From assembly GCF_003952365.1 (NCBI RefSeq), contig NZ_CP034443.1, positions 2,535,001-2,599,000 of the forward strand: DNA of 64,000 bases, given 5' to 3'. The notes below the pieces were generated by a model that had not been told where the DNA came from, searched no databases, and saw only the letters and a list, made by a program, of their open reading frames with translations. A program made the translations under genes and the position numbers. Numbering within the stretch: position 1 is the first letter of the stretch; every line of letters starts with the position of its first letter. Positions 47,083 to 56,129 of this stretch are shown here, piece after piece. This DNA is from Mesorhizobium sp. M9A.F.Ca.ET.002.03.1.2 (GTDB lineage: Bacteria; Pseudomonadota; Alphaproteobacteria; Rhizobiales; Rhizobiaceae).

Positions 47083-47229
47083 GGCTTGAAAGCCGATTTT
47101 ATATTGGCGTGTATCCGGCCCCGCTGGGCATACTGCACCGCGAAGGGGGAGGCACCGCCGCGTCAGAACCGCTGCTTCCTCGAAGTCGCTACAGTTGATT
47201 AACGACGTCGAAGAATTGGGTGCGCTATC

Positions 47230-48513
47230 ATGGCAACTGCTCTCAAAGTAAGAGATGTTATCCTGGCGCCGGGAAATGGTAGCTTTTTCTATGATGATCA
47301 AGCAGCGATTCGAGCAGGCGTCGCCACTGATGGTTTCCGGTATGTAGGGGCACCTCGGACATCCGGCTTTGAAACTATCCGAATGCCCTCCCGGTCCGTC
47401 AGTCTTGGCCTTGTCCTGTCGGACGATGCGATCGTCTGGGGGGACATGATGAGTGTTCAGTATTCAGGCACAGGCGGTCGCGACTCTCTTTTCCAGACTG
47501 ACGCAATTGCAGCACTCGCGAGATCTGTCGTTGTTCCGCGACTTTTATCCGCTGATTTGTCGAATTTTCTGGGTGCGTGCGACGATGTCCTTGCCTATCA
47601 CGATGGAAAGCGGCTTCCGCTTGCGATCGAGTATGGCGTGAGCCAAGCGCTGCTCGGTGCTGCCGCACACGTTGCGCGGACCACCCTAGCCGAGGTCATT
47701 TGCTCGGAGTTTTCCCTGCCTCTGCCAGAGAGGCGTGTGCCCATCTACGCCCAAAGTGGAGATGCCAGGGAGATCAACGTCGACAAGATGATCCTCAAGT
47801 CCGTCGATGTGCTTCCGCACGGGCTTATCAACACCCGGGAGAAGTTCGGCCCCTCGGGAGCAACATTCCGAGAGTTCGTGAAATGGGTCGGGAGGCGGAT
47901 AACAGAAATCGGGGAGCCAGGGTATCATCCTATCCTGCACTTCGACGTCTACGGCTGGATCGGTCTGGAAATTGGGCTTGAAGCCGGAAAAATCGCGGAC
48001 TTCATGGCGCGGCTTGCAGATGACGTGCCCGGCTTCCGACTGCATGTCGAGTGCCCGGCAGACTTCGGGTCAACCGATGCGCAACTAAACGAGTACGCGA
48101 AAATTGTCGACCTTCTCGACGCCCGGGGCTCCGACGCCCGTCTGGTAGTCGACGAACACTGCAACACCCTTGACGACATCCGGCGTTTCGCCGAAGCGAA
48201 AGCAGCACATGTAGTTCAAATCAAGATGCCTGACGTCGGTTCGATCGCCGACACGGCCTGGGCCGTTCTGGCCTGCAAAGAACACGGCGTATGGGCGTAT
48301 GTCGGCGGCAGCTGCACCGAGACCGACTTGTCGGCAAGAGCCTCGGCGAACGTGGCAGTGGCAACACAGGCTGACATGATGCTGGCAAAGCCCGGGATGG
48401 GCGTCGATGAAGGCATTTCTATTGTCGGCAATGAGCAGAGCAGGCTGCTCGCCGCTCTCAACTATCGACGCTCCCGGAACGACGTCCAGGACGCCAACGC
48501 GGAATCTGCATGA
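47230..48513 (+). CDS. mal: Methylaspartate ammonia-lyase (3-methylaspartase)
   Basis: This 427-residue enolase-superfamily protein matches methylaspartate ammonia-lyase, which deaminates (2S,3S)-3-methylaspartate to mesaconate. The likely metal ligands are D239 (HFDVYG), E274 (HVECP) and D308 (VVDEH). The catalytic lysine is K332 (QIKMPDVGSI) and the histidine H197 (LPHGLIN), closely matching the known positions in the Citrobacter enzyme (H194, D238, E273, D307, K331). The family usually follows glutamate mutase in glutamate fermentation, but no mutase genes are in this window. It overlaps the CoA-transferase gene by 4 bases and is divergent from lysR. Confidence 0.9.
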   Translation: MATALKVRDVILAPGNGSFFYDDQAAIRAGVATDGFRYVGAPRTSGFETIRMPSRSVSLGLVLSDDAIVWGDMMSVQYSGTGGRDSLFQTDAIAALARSVVVPRLLSADLSNFLGACDDVLAYHDGKRLPLAIEYGVSQALLGAAAHVARTTLAEVICSEFSLPLPERRVPIYAQSGDAREINVDKMILKSVDVLPHGLINTREKFGPSGATFREFVKWVGRRITEIGEPGYHPILHFDVYGWIGLEIGLEAGKIADFMARLADDVPGFRLHVECPADFGSTDAQLNEYAKIVDLLDARGSDARLVVDEHCNTLDDIRRFAEAKAAHVVQIKMPDVGSIADTAWAVLACKEHGVWAYVGGSCTETDLSARASANVAVATQADMMLAKPGMGVDEGISIVGNEQSRLLAALNYRRSRNDVQDANAESA

Positions 48514-49694
48514 ACAGTTCTCTCGAAGGTATTACTGTTGTTGCTGTAGAGCAGGCGGTGGCGGCTCCCTATGCCTCGTCGCGGCTTGCTGATGCCGGCG
48601 CGCGTGTTATTAAGGTCGAACGCCCCAATGGTGACTTCGCAAGAAATTACGACAAGCTTGTGCAAGGCCAGAGCGCGTATTTTGTATGGCTAAACCGCGG
48701 AAAGGAGTCGATCTGCCTTGACCTGACGGCAGACGAGGATCGCGCGATTCTTGACGCTATGGTTGCTGGAGCCGATGTTTTCATCCAAAATCTCAGGCCC
48801 AGCAGTATCAACAAGTTCGGCTTTGGTTCTGACGAGCTTCGTCAGCGCTTCCCTCGCTTGATAACCTGCGACATATCCGGGTTTGGCGATGCTGGAGCTT
48901 ATTCCCATTTGAAAGCATACGACCTTATCGTGCAGGCAGAGACAGGGCTTTGCGCCATAACGGGGACGAAGCATGGGCCGGCGCGGGTTGGCGTTTCGGT
49001 TTGTGACATCTCGGCCGGCATGACTGCACACAGCGCGATCCTGCAAGCGCTTTTCCAACGTGAGCGCACTGGCAGGGGAACCGGGATTCAGGTCTCGCTC
49101 TTTGACGCCGTGGCCGACTGGATGAACGTTCCGGTGCTGCAGTTTGATTACAGTGCCTACCAAACGATGAGAGCGGGGGTAAATCACCCCTCTCTCGCGC
49201 CGTATGGGGCCTACCGTTGCGCTGATGGGAAGGACGTCATTTTCTCCGTCCAGAATGACCGAGAATGGGCCAACTTCTGCGCCAAGTTTCTCAAGCAGCC
49301 TGAACTTACCCGCCGTCCAGATTTTGCAGATAATATGAAGCGGCTCGGCAACCGGGCGGCGTTGGATGAGATTGTTGTCCAGCGCTTCGCCGAATTATCG
49401 AGCGACGAAGCAATGACCGAATTGGAGGCGGCAGGTTTGGCCTACGGACGCCTCAACCAAGTAGAGCACGTCTCCAAACATCCACATCTGCGACGGCTAT
49501 CGGTCGCAACGCCGTCGGGAGTAATCGAAATGATTGCGCCCGCGGCGATCTTTGACGGAGAAAAAGCTCCGCTGTTGCGACCCGTTCCCGCCATGGGAGC
49601 CCATTCTGAGGCTTTGCGCAAAGAGTTCGGCGCCTCCACGAATACCGCTCGACCAACTAGCGCAAACGATTCCCGTGCAAGTCGAACTTGTTAA
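48510..49694 (+). CDS. CaiB/BaiF-family (class III) CoA-transferase
   Basis: This 394-residue protein starts with ATG overlapping the stop of mal (ATGA). Class III features are ARVIKVERPNGDFARNYDKL near the N-terminus, FIQNLRPSSINKFGFG, the catalytic aspartate D138 in KAYDLIVQAETGLCAITG, and QVSLFDAVADWM. The family moves CoA between carboxylic acids through an aspartyl-CoA intermediate; members include formyl-CoA, mesaconyl-CoA C1-C4 and succinyl-CoA:mesaconate transferases. Translational coupling to mal makes mesaconate the most likely acceptor, an inference. The last 30 residues are weakly ordered. Confidence 0.85.
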   Translation: MNSSLEGITVVAVEQAVAAPYASSRLADAGARVIKVERPNGDFARNYDKLVQGQSAYFVWLNRGKESICLDLTADEDRAILDAMVAGADVFIQNLRPSSINKFGFGSDELRQRFPRLITCDISGFGDAGAYSHLKAYDLIVQAETGLCAITGTKHGPARVGVSVCDISAGMTAHSAILQALFQRERTGRGTGIQVSLFDAVADWMNVPVLQFDYSAYQTMRAGVNHPSLAPYGAYRCADGKDVIFSVQNDREWANFCAKFLKQPELTRRPDFADNMKRLGNRAALDEIVVQRFAELSSDEAMTELEAAGLAYGRLNQVEHVSKHPHLRRLSVATPSGVIEMIAPAAIFDGEKAPLLRPVPAMGAHSEALRKEFGASTNTARPTSANDSRASRTC

Positions 49695-50252
49695 GGTTGG
49701 GGTTGATTGGTGACTTTGGACTTCACTTGGTGGGGAGCCCTGTGGTCGAAGTTCGCAGCTGGACTGCTTTGCGATTGACATCCTGCTTCCTCGGCTTTGC
49801 GGCAGATACTCTGCCGCGTGACCGCTACCGCACATTGGACACCGCCTCATCATCCGTCAGCGGGAAGGAGGTTCCCAATACGATTGGCAGCACTAACCGG
49901 AAGCAGAACGATACGCGTGACTACGTGGCCATCCGTCACTCGACCGAGCGGAGACAGTTTGCACGTCTCGTCAACTGTTCGAGACGATCAGCGGACTACC
50001 TGACTAGTAAGTGCTGACCACATTCCCTGAGTACCCAGCCAGAAACTCGAACTGCCTAACCGCCAGTTGCAGCAAGGCTCTGCAAAAAATACTCCCTGCG
50101 TGGGTGTTTGGTCGGCTCGCAAGCTTCCCCATCTCCCGGCGAGATGCCCCCGATCTACATTCTCTGTTTGTGAGAAGTGAGAATTGGCCTTCTTATGCAG
50201 GATGTCGGCTTCGCATGCCACCCTCGCGATACGTTAGAAAAGGGAAAATACA
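49695..50252. other. Gene-free spacer before the polyamine-type importer
   Basis: About 560 bases without a recognisable gene. The longest open frame (49688-50017) shows no family resemblance. AGAAAAGGGAAAATACA before 50253 is the ribosome site. Confidence 0.4.
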
Positions 50253-51299
50253 ATGAAACGCCGCTCTTTTCTGCAATCCTTGGCACTCGCGACCAGCGGC
50301 CTCGCTCTACCAAACATCGCTTGGGGTCAGGAAAAGCGATTTGAGGGGATCACGCTGAATATCAACGGATATGGGGGGGACTACGATCGAATCCTCGTCG
50401 AGACCGTTGCAAAGCCCCTGGAAGAGCAGACAGGCCTAACGGTTATGCACACTCCGTCCACTGCGGCAGCGGCAACTGCGAGAATTCTTGCGTCGCCCGC
50501 CAATCCTCCTTTCGATCTGATCATGGCTGATAGTCCAAATATGCCGGATTTGATCAAGGCCGAGGCTATAACGCCTACGGATTTGGATGCCGATCTGATT
50601 GCAATGCTGTCCCCAAATATTCGAGAGTTTGGGGACCACGGTATCCCGATGTCTGCATCATCGATGGTTCTGACCCATAATACAAAGTTGGTTGACCCGC
50701 CAGTTGAGTCATATGCAGATCTTGCGCGACCAGACCTTGAGGGGCGCGTTGCAACCTTAAATTTGGAGAACGGGGGTGGGGTGCTGTTTTTGCTTGCGCT
50801 GGCCAAGGCGAACGGCGGCAGCGAAGACAACGTCGGCCCTGGCTTCGAGGCACTCCGCAGGATCAAGCCAAACATCACCTCGACCACTGCGTCCACGGTA
50901 AATCTGCTTCAGCTATTCGAACAGGAAGAAGCGCTGGCAGGCCCCTTTTGGGATGGGCGCGTATTTTCAATGCAGAGGGCAGGGAAACCGATGTCGCTAA
51001 TCGTACCGGTTGAGGGCCTGTATGGGCTCCGTTCGTATATAAATCCAGTCAAGGGAACAAAGCATCCGGAGGCCGTAAAGGCGTACCTTGAACAACTGCT
51101 GACCGGGCCATTTATGACAGAGATGTCCAGGTTCTTTGGCTATGTGCCAACCACCCGCGTACAATTGCCGCCAGACGTTGCTGCGAACATGATTCCATAC
51201 GGAGAAAATGGTCTTCAAAACCTCCAGCCGGTCGACTGGCAGAAGGTTGCCGCATACAGGAGCGAATGGATCGCCCAATTCAACCGCGAGATGCGGTAG
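50253..51299 (+). CDS. Spermidine/putrescine-type ABC transporter substrate-binding protein
   Basis: This 348-residue periplasmic protein has a Tat-like signal (KRRSFLQSLALATSGLALPN, cleavage near AWGQ). The fold is that of PotD/iron-type family 1 binding proteins: GYGGDYDRILVETVAKPLEE, FDLIMADSPNMPDLIKAEAI and the C-terminal KHPEAVKAYLEQLLTGP block. It is the first gene of a four-gene importer. A terminator-like hairpin follows the stop codon. Ligands of such proteins in rhizobia range from polyamines to amino-acid derivatives, so the substrate is left open. Confidence 0.9.
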   Translation: MKRRSFLQSLALATSGLALPNIAWGQEKRFEGITLNINGYGGDYDRILVETVAKPLEEQTGLTVMHTPSTAAAATARILASPANPPFDLIMADSPNMPDLIKAEAITPTDLDADLIAMLSPNIREFGDHGIPMSASSMVLTHNTKLVDPPVESYADLARPDLEGRVATLNLENGGGVLFLLALAKANGGSEDNVGPGFEALRRIKPNITSTTASTVNLLQLFEQEEALAGPFWDGRVFSMQRAGKPMSLIVPVEGLYGLRSYINPVKGTKHPEAVKAYLEQLLTGPFMTEMSRFFGYVPTTRVQLPPDVAANMIPYGENGLQNLQPVDWQKVAAYRSEWIAQFNREMR

Positions 51300-51303
51300 G
51301 CGT

Positions 51304-51334
51304 GGCGGGCGCTCAAGCCTGCCCCGTCCTTTTT
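51304..51334 (+). terminator. Terminator-like hairpin between binding protein and permease genes
   Basis: GGCGGGC pairs with GCCTGCC (one G-U pair) around the loop GCTCAA, followed within a few bases by TTTTT. It looks like a leaky rho-independent terminator that would lower permease expression relative to the binding protein. Confidence 0.65.
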
Positions 51335-52262
51335 GATTAGCAGTTCTGGCAAGCAGGAATTTGAGTTGCAAAACCGGTCATTGGTCAGGTTTAAAGCCCG
51401 CGATAAACGATCCACAGTGTGGGTATGGCTGATCACGCCCAGTGTAGGTCTGTTGCTGCTCTTTATGATCGTCCCTCTCGCAGGAGTCATTCGCACCAGC
51501 TTTTACCCTGGTGTGCGATCGTTCGGTGCAGAGGGGTTCTCTCTTGAACAGTACCTAGAAGTTGCACTTGATCCCTTCTATCAAATCGTCTTGGTTGAGA
51601 CTATTGTTTATGGATTGGTCGTCTCCGTCGGCAGCCTACTGGTCGGATTTCCGGTAGGGTACTCACTGGCGCGTTTACCTGCAAACAAACGCCGATCACG
51701 ACTGATTCTAGTCATCTTGCCCCTGACACTCAGCCTTGTAGTTATCGTGTTCGGCTGGATTGTTATTCTTGGCCGCAGTGGCATCGTAAATCAATTGCTT
51801 ATCGGCATCGGCGCTGTTGATAGTCCGGTTAGACTTCTATACACAAAAGGCGCAGTACTGCTTGTCCTATTGCAACAGTTTCTCCCGTTCATGATACTAT
51901 CCGTGATGAGCGTATGCTCGAAAATCGATCCAGTGCTGGAGCACGCATCTGCGAATCTGCGCGCAAATAGATTTACGACGTTTCGCCGCGTTGTTATTCC
52001 GCTTGCTATGCCGGGCATCATGACGGGGTTTACCCTTGTTTTCATTTTGACCGTATCTGCATTTATCACTCCACGACTTGTTGGCGGCGGATCAGTGCAG
52101 ATGCTGGGAAGTATCATTTATGAGCAAGTTGTCACCGGACTGAATTGGCCGCTCGGGGCGGCGCTGTCTGTGGTTATGCTAGCCGTAACTAGCTTGGTCG
52201 TGGGTGTTGCCAACACGCTTGCCGCAAAAACCTTGACGGGACACCGGAGTATCGCAAAGTGA
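51333..52262 (+). CDS. Polyamine-type ABC transporter permease 1 (PotB-like)
   Basis: This frame of up to 309 residues has about six transmembrane segments (VWLITPSVGLLLLFMIVPLA; LILVILPLTLSLVVIVFGWI). The EAA loop is EHASANLRANRFTTFRRVVI with the GIMTGFTLVFILTVSAFITP block. The TTG at 51333 lies within the T-run of the preceding hairpin. A TTG at 51366, with AGGAA upstream, is a better start candidate and would give 298 residues. The stop codon overlaps the GTG of the next gene. Confidence 0.85.
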   Translation: MISSSGKQEFELQNRSLVRFKARDKRSTVWVWLITPSVGLLLLFMIVPLAGVIRTSFYPGVRSFGAEGFSLEQYLEVALDPFYQIVLVETIVYGLVVSVGSLLVGFPVGYSLARLPANKRRSRLILVILPLTLSLVVIVFGWIVILGRSGIVNQLLIGIGAVDSPVRLLYTKGAVLLVLLQQFLPFMILSVMSVCSKIDPVLEHASANLRANRFTTFRRVVIPLAMPGIMTGFTLVFILTVSAFITPRLVGGGSVQMLGSIIYEQVVTGLNWPLGAALSVVMLAVTSLVVGVANTLAAKTLTGHRSIAK

Positions 52263-53059
52263 ACAGTGATCTTATCGACACTGTGTTGGGCGTTGCAGGG
52301 TTGGCCGTTCGCTTCACGGTGTACGTTATGCTGATTTCGCCAGCAGGCATCGTAGTTCTAGCATCCTTCACACGTGAAGACACTTTGAGCTTCCTTCCAA
52401 GTGGGTTTTCGTTGCGATGGTATGAAGCTGCATTTAGCAGTTCGCCATTTATGTCTGCGCTCTGGACAAGCAGTCAATTGGCGATTGTGGCCACAATTGT
52501 TGTTCTAATACTGGGTACTGCGGCCGCTTTCGCAATTGCTCGATACCGCTTTAAGGGATCATCGCTTTTCCAATCTCTGGTGTTGTCTCCGCTCATCGTA
52601 CCTATTGTCGTTCTAGGCCTTGGACTTCTACAGTTCCTTGCTTGGGTGGGACTCAGCAACTCGTTCGTCGGGCTCTTTGTTGGCCATCTGGTGATAATGT
52701 TGCCATACGTGGTGCGCACAATGATCGGTGGCCTCCTGGTTCTTAACCGTGCATTGGAGGAGGCCGCGATGAATCTTAGGGCGCGGCCATTTCGTGTGTT
52801 CAGGAGGATAACGCTGCCTCTTTTGGCGCCTAGCTTGATTACCGCCGGAGTGTTTGCGTTCGTCACCTCCTTTGGCAACGTAACGCTTTCATCCTTTTTG
52901 GCGGTCACAGGAACGGTAACTTTGCCGGTGCAAATTTTCACTTACGTAGAGTACAGCTACGAGCCCATTGTGGCTGCGGTATCAAGCATAGTGATTGCCG
53001 TCACTATAGTAGTCATACTCATAATTGAACGAGTAATCGGAGTGGATAAGCTATTCTAG
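52259..53059 (+). CDS. Polyamine-type ABC transporter permease 2 (PotC-like)
   Basis: This 266-residue permease starts with GTG at 52259, overlapping the previous stop by 4 bases. The PotC-type features are FTREDTLSFLPSGFSLRWYE near the N-terminus, several hydrophobic helices and the EAA loop LEEAAMNLRARPFRVFRRIT. It completes the channel with the previous protein. Length is normal. Confidence 0.9.
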   Translation: MNSDLIDTVLGVAGLAVRFTVYVMLISPAGIVVLASFTREDTLSFLPSGFSLRWYEAAFSSSPFMSALWTSSQLAIVATIVVLILGTAAAFAIARYRFKGSSLFQSLVLSPLIVPIVVLGLGLLQFLAWVGLSNSFVGLFVGHLVIMLPYVVRTMIGGLLVLNRALEEAAMNLRARPFRVFRRITLPLLAPSLITAGVFAFVTSFGNVTLSSFLAVTGTVTLPVQIFTYVEYSYEPIVAAVSSIVIAVTIVVILIIERVIGVDKLF

Positions 53060-53113
53060 AGATGGGTCATAGGCTGTCGTATGTAAACGGGTGCGAAGCA
53101 GAACGGGGCGAAG

Positions 53114-54151
53114 ATGTCAGTAGTGTCGCTAAAAAATATATCAAAAATGTATGGTGCTACTGCTGCGGTAGAATCGGTCTCGCTTGATGTGGAGAAAGGC
53201 GAGTTGCTGTGTTTGCTGGGTCCATCCGGCTGCGGTAAGACAACCACGCTTCGGATGGTGGCTGGCTTTGTCAAGCCGACATCGGGGACCGTAGAGATCG
53301 AAGGCAAAGAGGTCACAGATTTGGCGCCATATCGGCGCGACACCGGGATGGTGTTCCAAAGCTATGCTCTATTTCCGCATATGACTGTTGCCCAAAACAT
53401 AGCGTTCGGGCTTGAGAACCTGGGCAAGCCTCCAAAGTTGAGAGAACAGCGCGTCCAGGAAATGCTTGAATTGATTGAGTTGGCACATCTTTCTCGGCGA
53501 TATCCAGCTGAATTGTCTGGCGGGCAACAGCAACGAGTGGCTCTTGCGCGCGCGCTCGCGATGAATCCTGCTGTACTACTTCTCGACGAACCCTTCTCAA
53601 ATCTCGATGCGCAGTTGCGAGTACGTTTACGCGAGGATCTGCGTTCCTTATTGAAGCGGATTCAAATCACAACGTTGTTCGTAACCCACGACCAGGAAGA
53701 AGCTCTGATGTTTGCGGATCGGATTATGGTGATGCGCAATGGGGGTGTAGAGCAGGTAGGCACACCGTCGGAGATTTACGAGACCCCAGCAACACGTTTC
53801 GTCGCAGAGTTCATTGGATGGTGTTCGATCTTTGATGGCATGGTAAATGGACAAGGCGAGTTTTCCGTCGGCGATAGCATTCGGTTGCCAGTAGACGCCG
53901 GTCCAGGCCCTGCTACCGTCATTGTGCGGCCCGAACACGTGAAGCCTGTGGAGATTCCTGGTCAAGCACATGCATTTGAGGCGCGGGTGACATCGAGCAA
54001 CTACCATGGCTCTCTCTGCCGCCTTCGGCTGGATGTTTCGGGCCAGGAAGTGCTGATGGAGGCTCATTATCCACACGGACGGGCTCCAAAGGTGAATGAG
54101 CGAATTGCGATAAGTATCAATTCCAAGGGAGTTAGGCGCCTTCCTGGGTAG
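53114..54151 (+). CDS. Polyamine-type ABC transporter ATPase (PotA-like)
   Basis: This 345-residue ATPase has Walker A LLGPSGCGKTTTLRM, Q-loop MVFQSYALFPHMTV, signature LSGGQQQRVALARALAMNP, Walker B VLLLDEPFSNLDAQ and the H-loop FVTHDQEEALMFADRI. The C-terminal third (about residues 235-345) is a TOBE-type regulatory domain (VIVRPEHVKPVEIPG). It powers the importer encoded at 50253-53059, from which it is separated by 54 bases. Confidence 0.95.
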   Translation: MSVVSLKNISKMYGATAAVESVSLDVEKGELLCLLGPSGCGKTTTLRMVAGFVKPTSGTVEIEGKEVTDLAPYRRDTGMVFQSYALFPHMTVAQNIAFGLENLGKPPKLREQRVQEMLELIELAHLSRRYPAELSGGQQQRVALARALAMNPAVLLLDEPFSNLDAQLRVRLREDLRSLLKRIQITTLFVTHDQEEALMFADRIMVMRNGGVEQVGTPSEIYETPATRFVAEFIGWCSIFDGMVNGQGEFSVGDSIRLPVDAGPGPATVIVRPEHVKPVEIPGQAHAFEARVTSSNYHGSLCRLRLDVSGQEVLMEAHYPHGRAPKVNERIAISINSKGVRRLPG

Positions 54152-54329
54152 GAGTGAATTTTCAAGGCTGAGGAGTCGGATCATCGGATCACCCACCACG
54201 GCAAGACCCACGGACTAGGGCGAGCGACCGCACCAAAGGGGACCGGCGAACGGCTGCGCGTAGTAAGTGGGCTTGGCCGGATTGGGGTATACGGCCGGCG
54301 AGGGCGCCACGATGCATAGACACTTCAGC

Positions 54330-54592
54330 CCTCTAGTATCTCGCGATGTGCTGCCGCCATTCGTCTGGACCTTGTCGACGATTTTAAGCGCGCGATGCGG
54401 GCGGCCAAGGAGGTTAGCCAGTGCTATATGGTCACGGGCGACGCCGATTTTGTCCTGATCGTGGCTGTTGAGGACGTCGAGGCCTTTGACGTCTTCGTCA
54501 AAACGAAGCTCTATACCAATCCTAATGTCCGAAAATTTAAGAGCATGATCGCGCTTGATCGTGTCAAGTTCGAGCCGCGGGTTTTGGTGTAA
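54330..54592 (+). pseudogene. Lrp/AsnC-family regulator, C-terminal remnant
   Basis: The plus strand reads RLDLVDDFKRAMRAAKEVSQ then CYMVTGDADFVLIVAVEDVE and FKSMIALDRVKFEP. This is the ligand-binding (RAM) domain of Lrp/AsnC regulators. The DNA-binding N-terminus is missing, and no start with a ribosome site is visible before 54395. It probably once controlled the transaminase gene 200 bases downstream. Confidence 0.75.
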
Positions 54593-54791
54593 CCTTGGGC
54601 GGATTGCGCTGAAGCCTTCACTCCGGGCTGCCTTTTGAAACCGCCATTGCGCATCCACCATCAGATTGGGCTTTTTCGCGTGGAGAAACGTGCGATCTAC
54701 GGACGCAGTGGATCCTGCGTCGGGACGGTGTGGTTGCCAGACTGCTCGACGCGGGCAAAGCAACCGTCCCGGGGGTAAGGAAGGAGAAAGA
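54593..54791. other. Leader of the transaminase gene
   Basis: No gene. A good ribosome site (AAGGAGAAAGA) lies directly before the ATG at 54792. Confidence 0.5.
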
Positions 54792-55751
54792 ATGACGCTC
54801 GCTATGACGCAGCTCTTAGGTGCTCTTCCAACTGTGGACGAGCATCACGTCGATCGACGTCAGTATCCGCGCGGGGTTGCTTTCATGGATGGGCAATACC
54901 TGCCCATGTCCGAGGCCAAGGTCTCCGTGCTCGATTGGGGTTTCCTGCACTCGGATGCCACCTACGACACGGTGCACGTCTGGAAGGGCAGGTTCTTCCG
55001 GCTGGACTTGCATCTCGACCGCTTCTTTGGGGGCGTGGAACGGCTGCGAATGAAGCTTCCCTATGATCGCGAAAAGATAGCCTCGATCCTCAACAATTGT
55101 GTCGCTCTGTCGGGGCACCAGTCGGCGTATGTGGAGATGATCTGCACGCGCGGCACATCGCCGACATTCAGTCGCGATCCCCGCCAAGCGGAGAACCGCT
55201 TCATGGCGTTTGCTGTGCCTTTTGGCTCGGTCGCCAACAAGGAACAGCTGGAAAGAGGCTTGCACGTCGCGATCAGCGAGACCGTCCGCATTCCGCCTAA
55301 GTCGGTCGATCCAGCGATCAAGAACTATCATTGGCTCGATCTCGTGAAGGGGCTTTTTGACGCCTATGACATGGGGGCTGAGACAGCGCTGATCGTCGAT
55401 ACGAACGGGCACATTGCGGAGGGCCCCGGCTTCAATGTGTTCGTTGTTAAGGACGGCTCCCTGAGGACGCCTGCTTTTGGCGTGTTGCCGGGGATCACGC
55501 GCCGAACCGTGTTCGATCTTTGCGCCGAGATCGGCCTCTCTGCCACGGCTGCCGATATCAGTCGCGCCGAGATCAAAGACGCTGACGAGGTGTTCATCAC
55601 CTCGACTGCCGGCGGCATTATGCCCGTGACCCGCATCGGCGACGCCTCGGTCTCTAATGGACACGTCGGACCCGTCACCAGACGGCTCATGGACCTCTAC
55701 TGGCAAAAGCACGATGATCCGCAATGGACGACTGCTGTCACCTACCCGTGA
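54792..55751 (+). CDS. Fold-type IV aminotransferase, resembling (R)-selective amine transaminases
   Basis: This 319-residue PLP enzyme of class IV (branched-chain / D-amino acid aminotransferase fold) starts at the ATG at 54792; the frame is open from 54666. The PLP lysine is K177 in SVDPAIKNYHWLDLVKG, and E210 is in GHIAEGPGFNVFVV. The N-terminal block VSVLDWGFLHSDATYDTVHV with WKGRFFRLDLHLDRF is strikingly like the (R)-amine:pyruvate transaminases (LDQGYMHSDLTYDV...FFRLDDHL), more than typical BCATs. That comparison is from memory. Possible substrates are D-amino acids or amines. It follows an Lrp remnant and precedes a Kbl-like gene. Confidence 0.85.
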   Translation: MTLAMTQLLGALPTVDEHHVDRRQYPRGVAFMDGQYLPMSEAKVSVLDWGFLHSDATYDTVHVWKGRFFRLDLHLDRFFGGVERLRMKLPYDREKIASILNNCVALSGHQSAYVEMICTRGTSPTFSRDPRQAENRFMAFAVPFGSVANKEQLERGLHVAISETVRIPPKSVDPAIKNYHWLDLVKGLFDAYDMGAETALIVDTNGHIAEGPGFNVFVVKDGSLRTPAFGVLPGITRRTVFDLCAEIGLSATAADISRAEIKDADEVFITSTAGGIMPVTRIGDASVSNGHVGPVTRRLMDLYWQKHDDPQWTTAVTYP

Positions 55752-56129
55752 TTGGAAACGAGCCATGTGCGAGCAATTTGCTAAGCGGGCTCGTGACGAT
55801 GACAATGGATATGTCGTCAGGCAAACACCCGAAACCCGAGCAGGCGCGCTACGGTGGGGTTTCCGCCCCGGGTTTGGTGGCCTGCCGATACACGCCGATG
55901 TCTCCTGCTGTTGGGAGCTCAGCTAGGAAACGTGCGATGCCGATGGTGCGGCAACTTTCCCGCGCCGCCGAGCTCGCATCGCCCGAGGACTCTTACCTCA
56001 ACGAGGCAAGCGAACCGTTCGCCATTGCCTCGAAGCGCGCCAGGTTGAGCGAATTGGCAACCGCTGCCGCGCTCTGATGAGCATATGCCTCTGTAAGGCG
56101 TACTCCATGCCATTCCTGCGAAGTTGCCG
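55752..56129. other. Gene-free spacer between transaminase and Kbl-like genes
   Basis: These 378 bases contain open frames of up to about 100 codons, but none has a recognisable domain or start. Confidence 0.4.

Noticed and set aside
49688..50017. 109-codon open frame between CoA-transferase and binding-protein genes
   Set aside because: No family resemblance and poor start context; treated as non-coding spacer.
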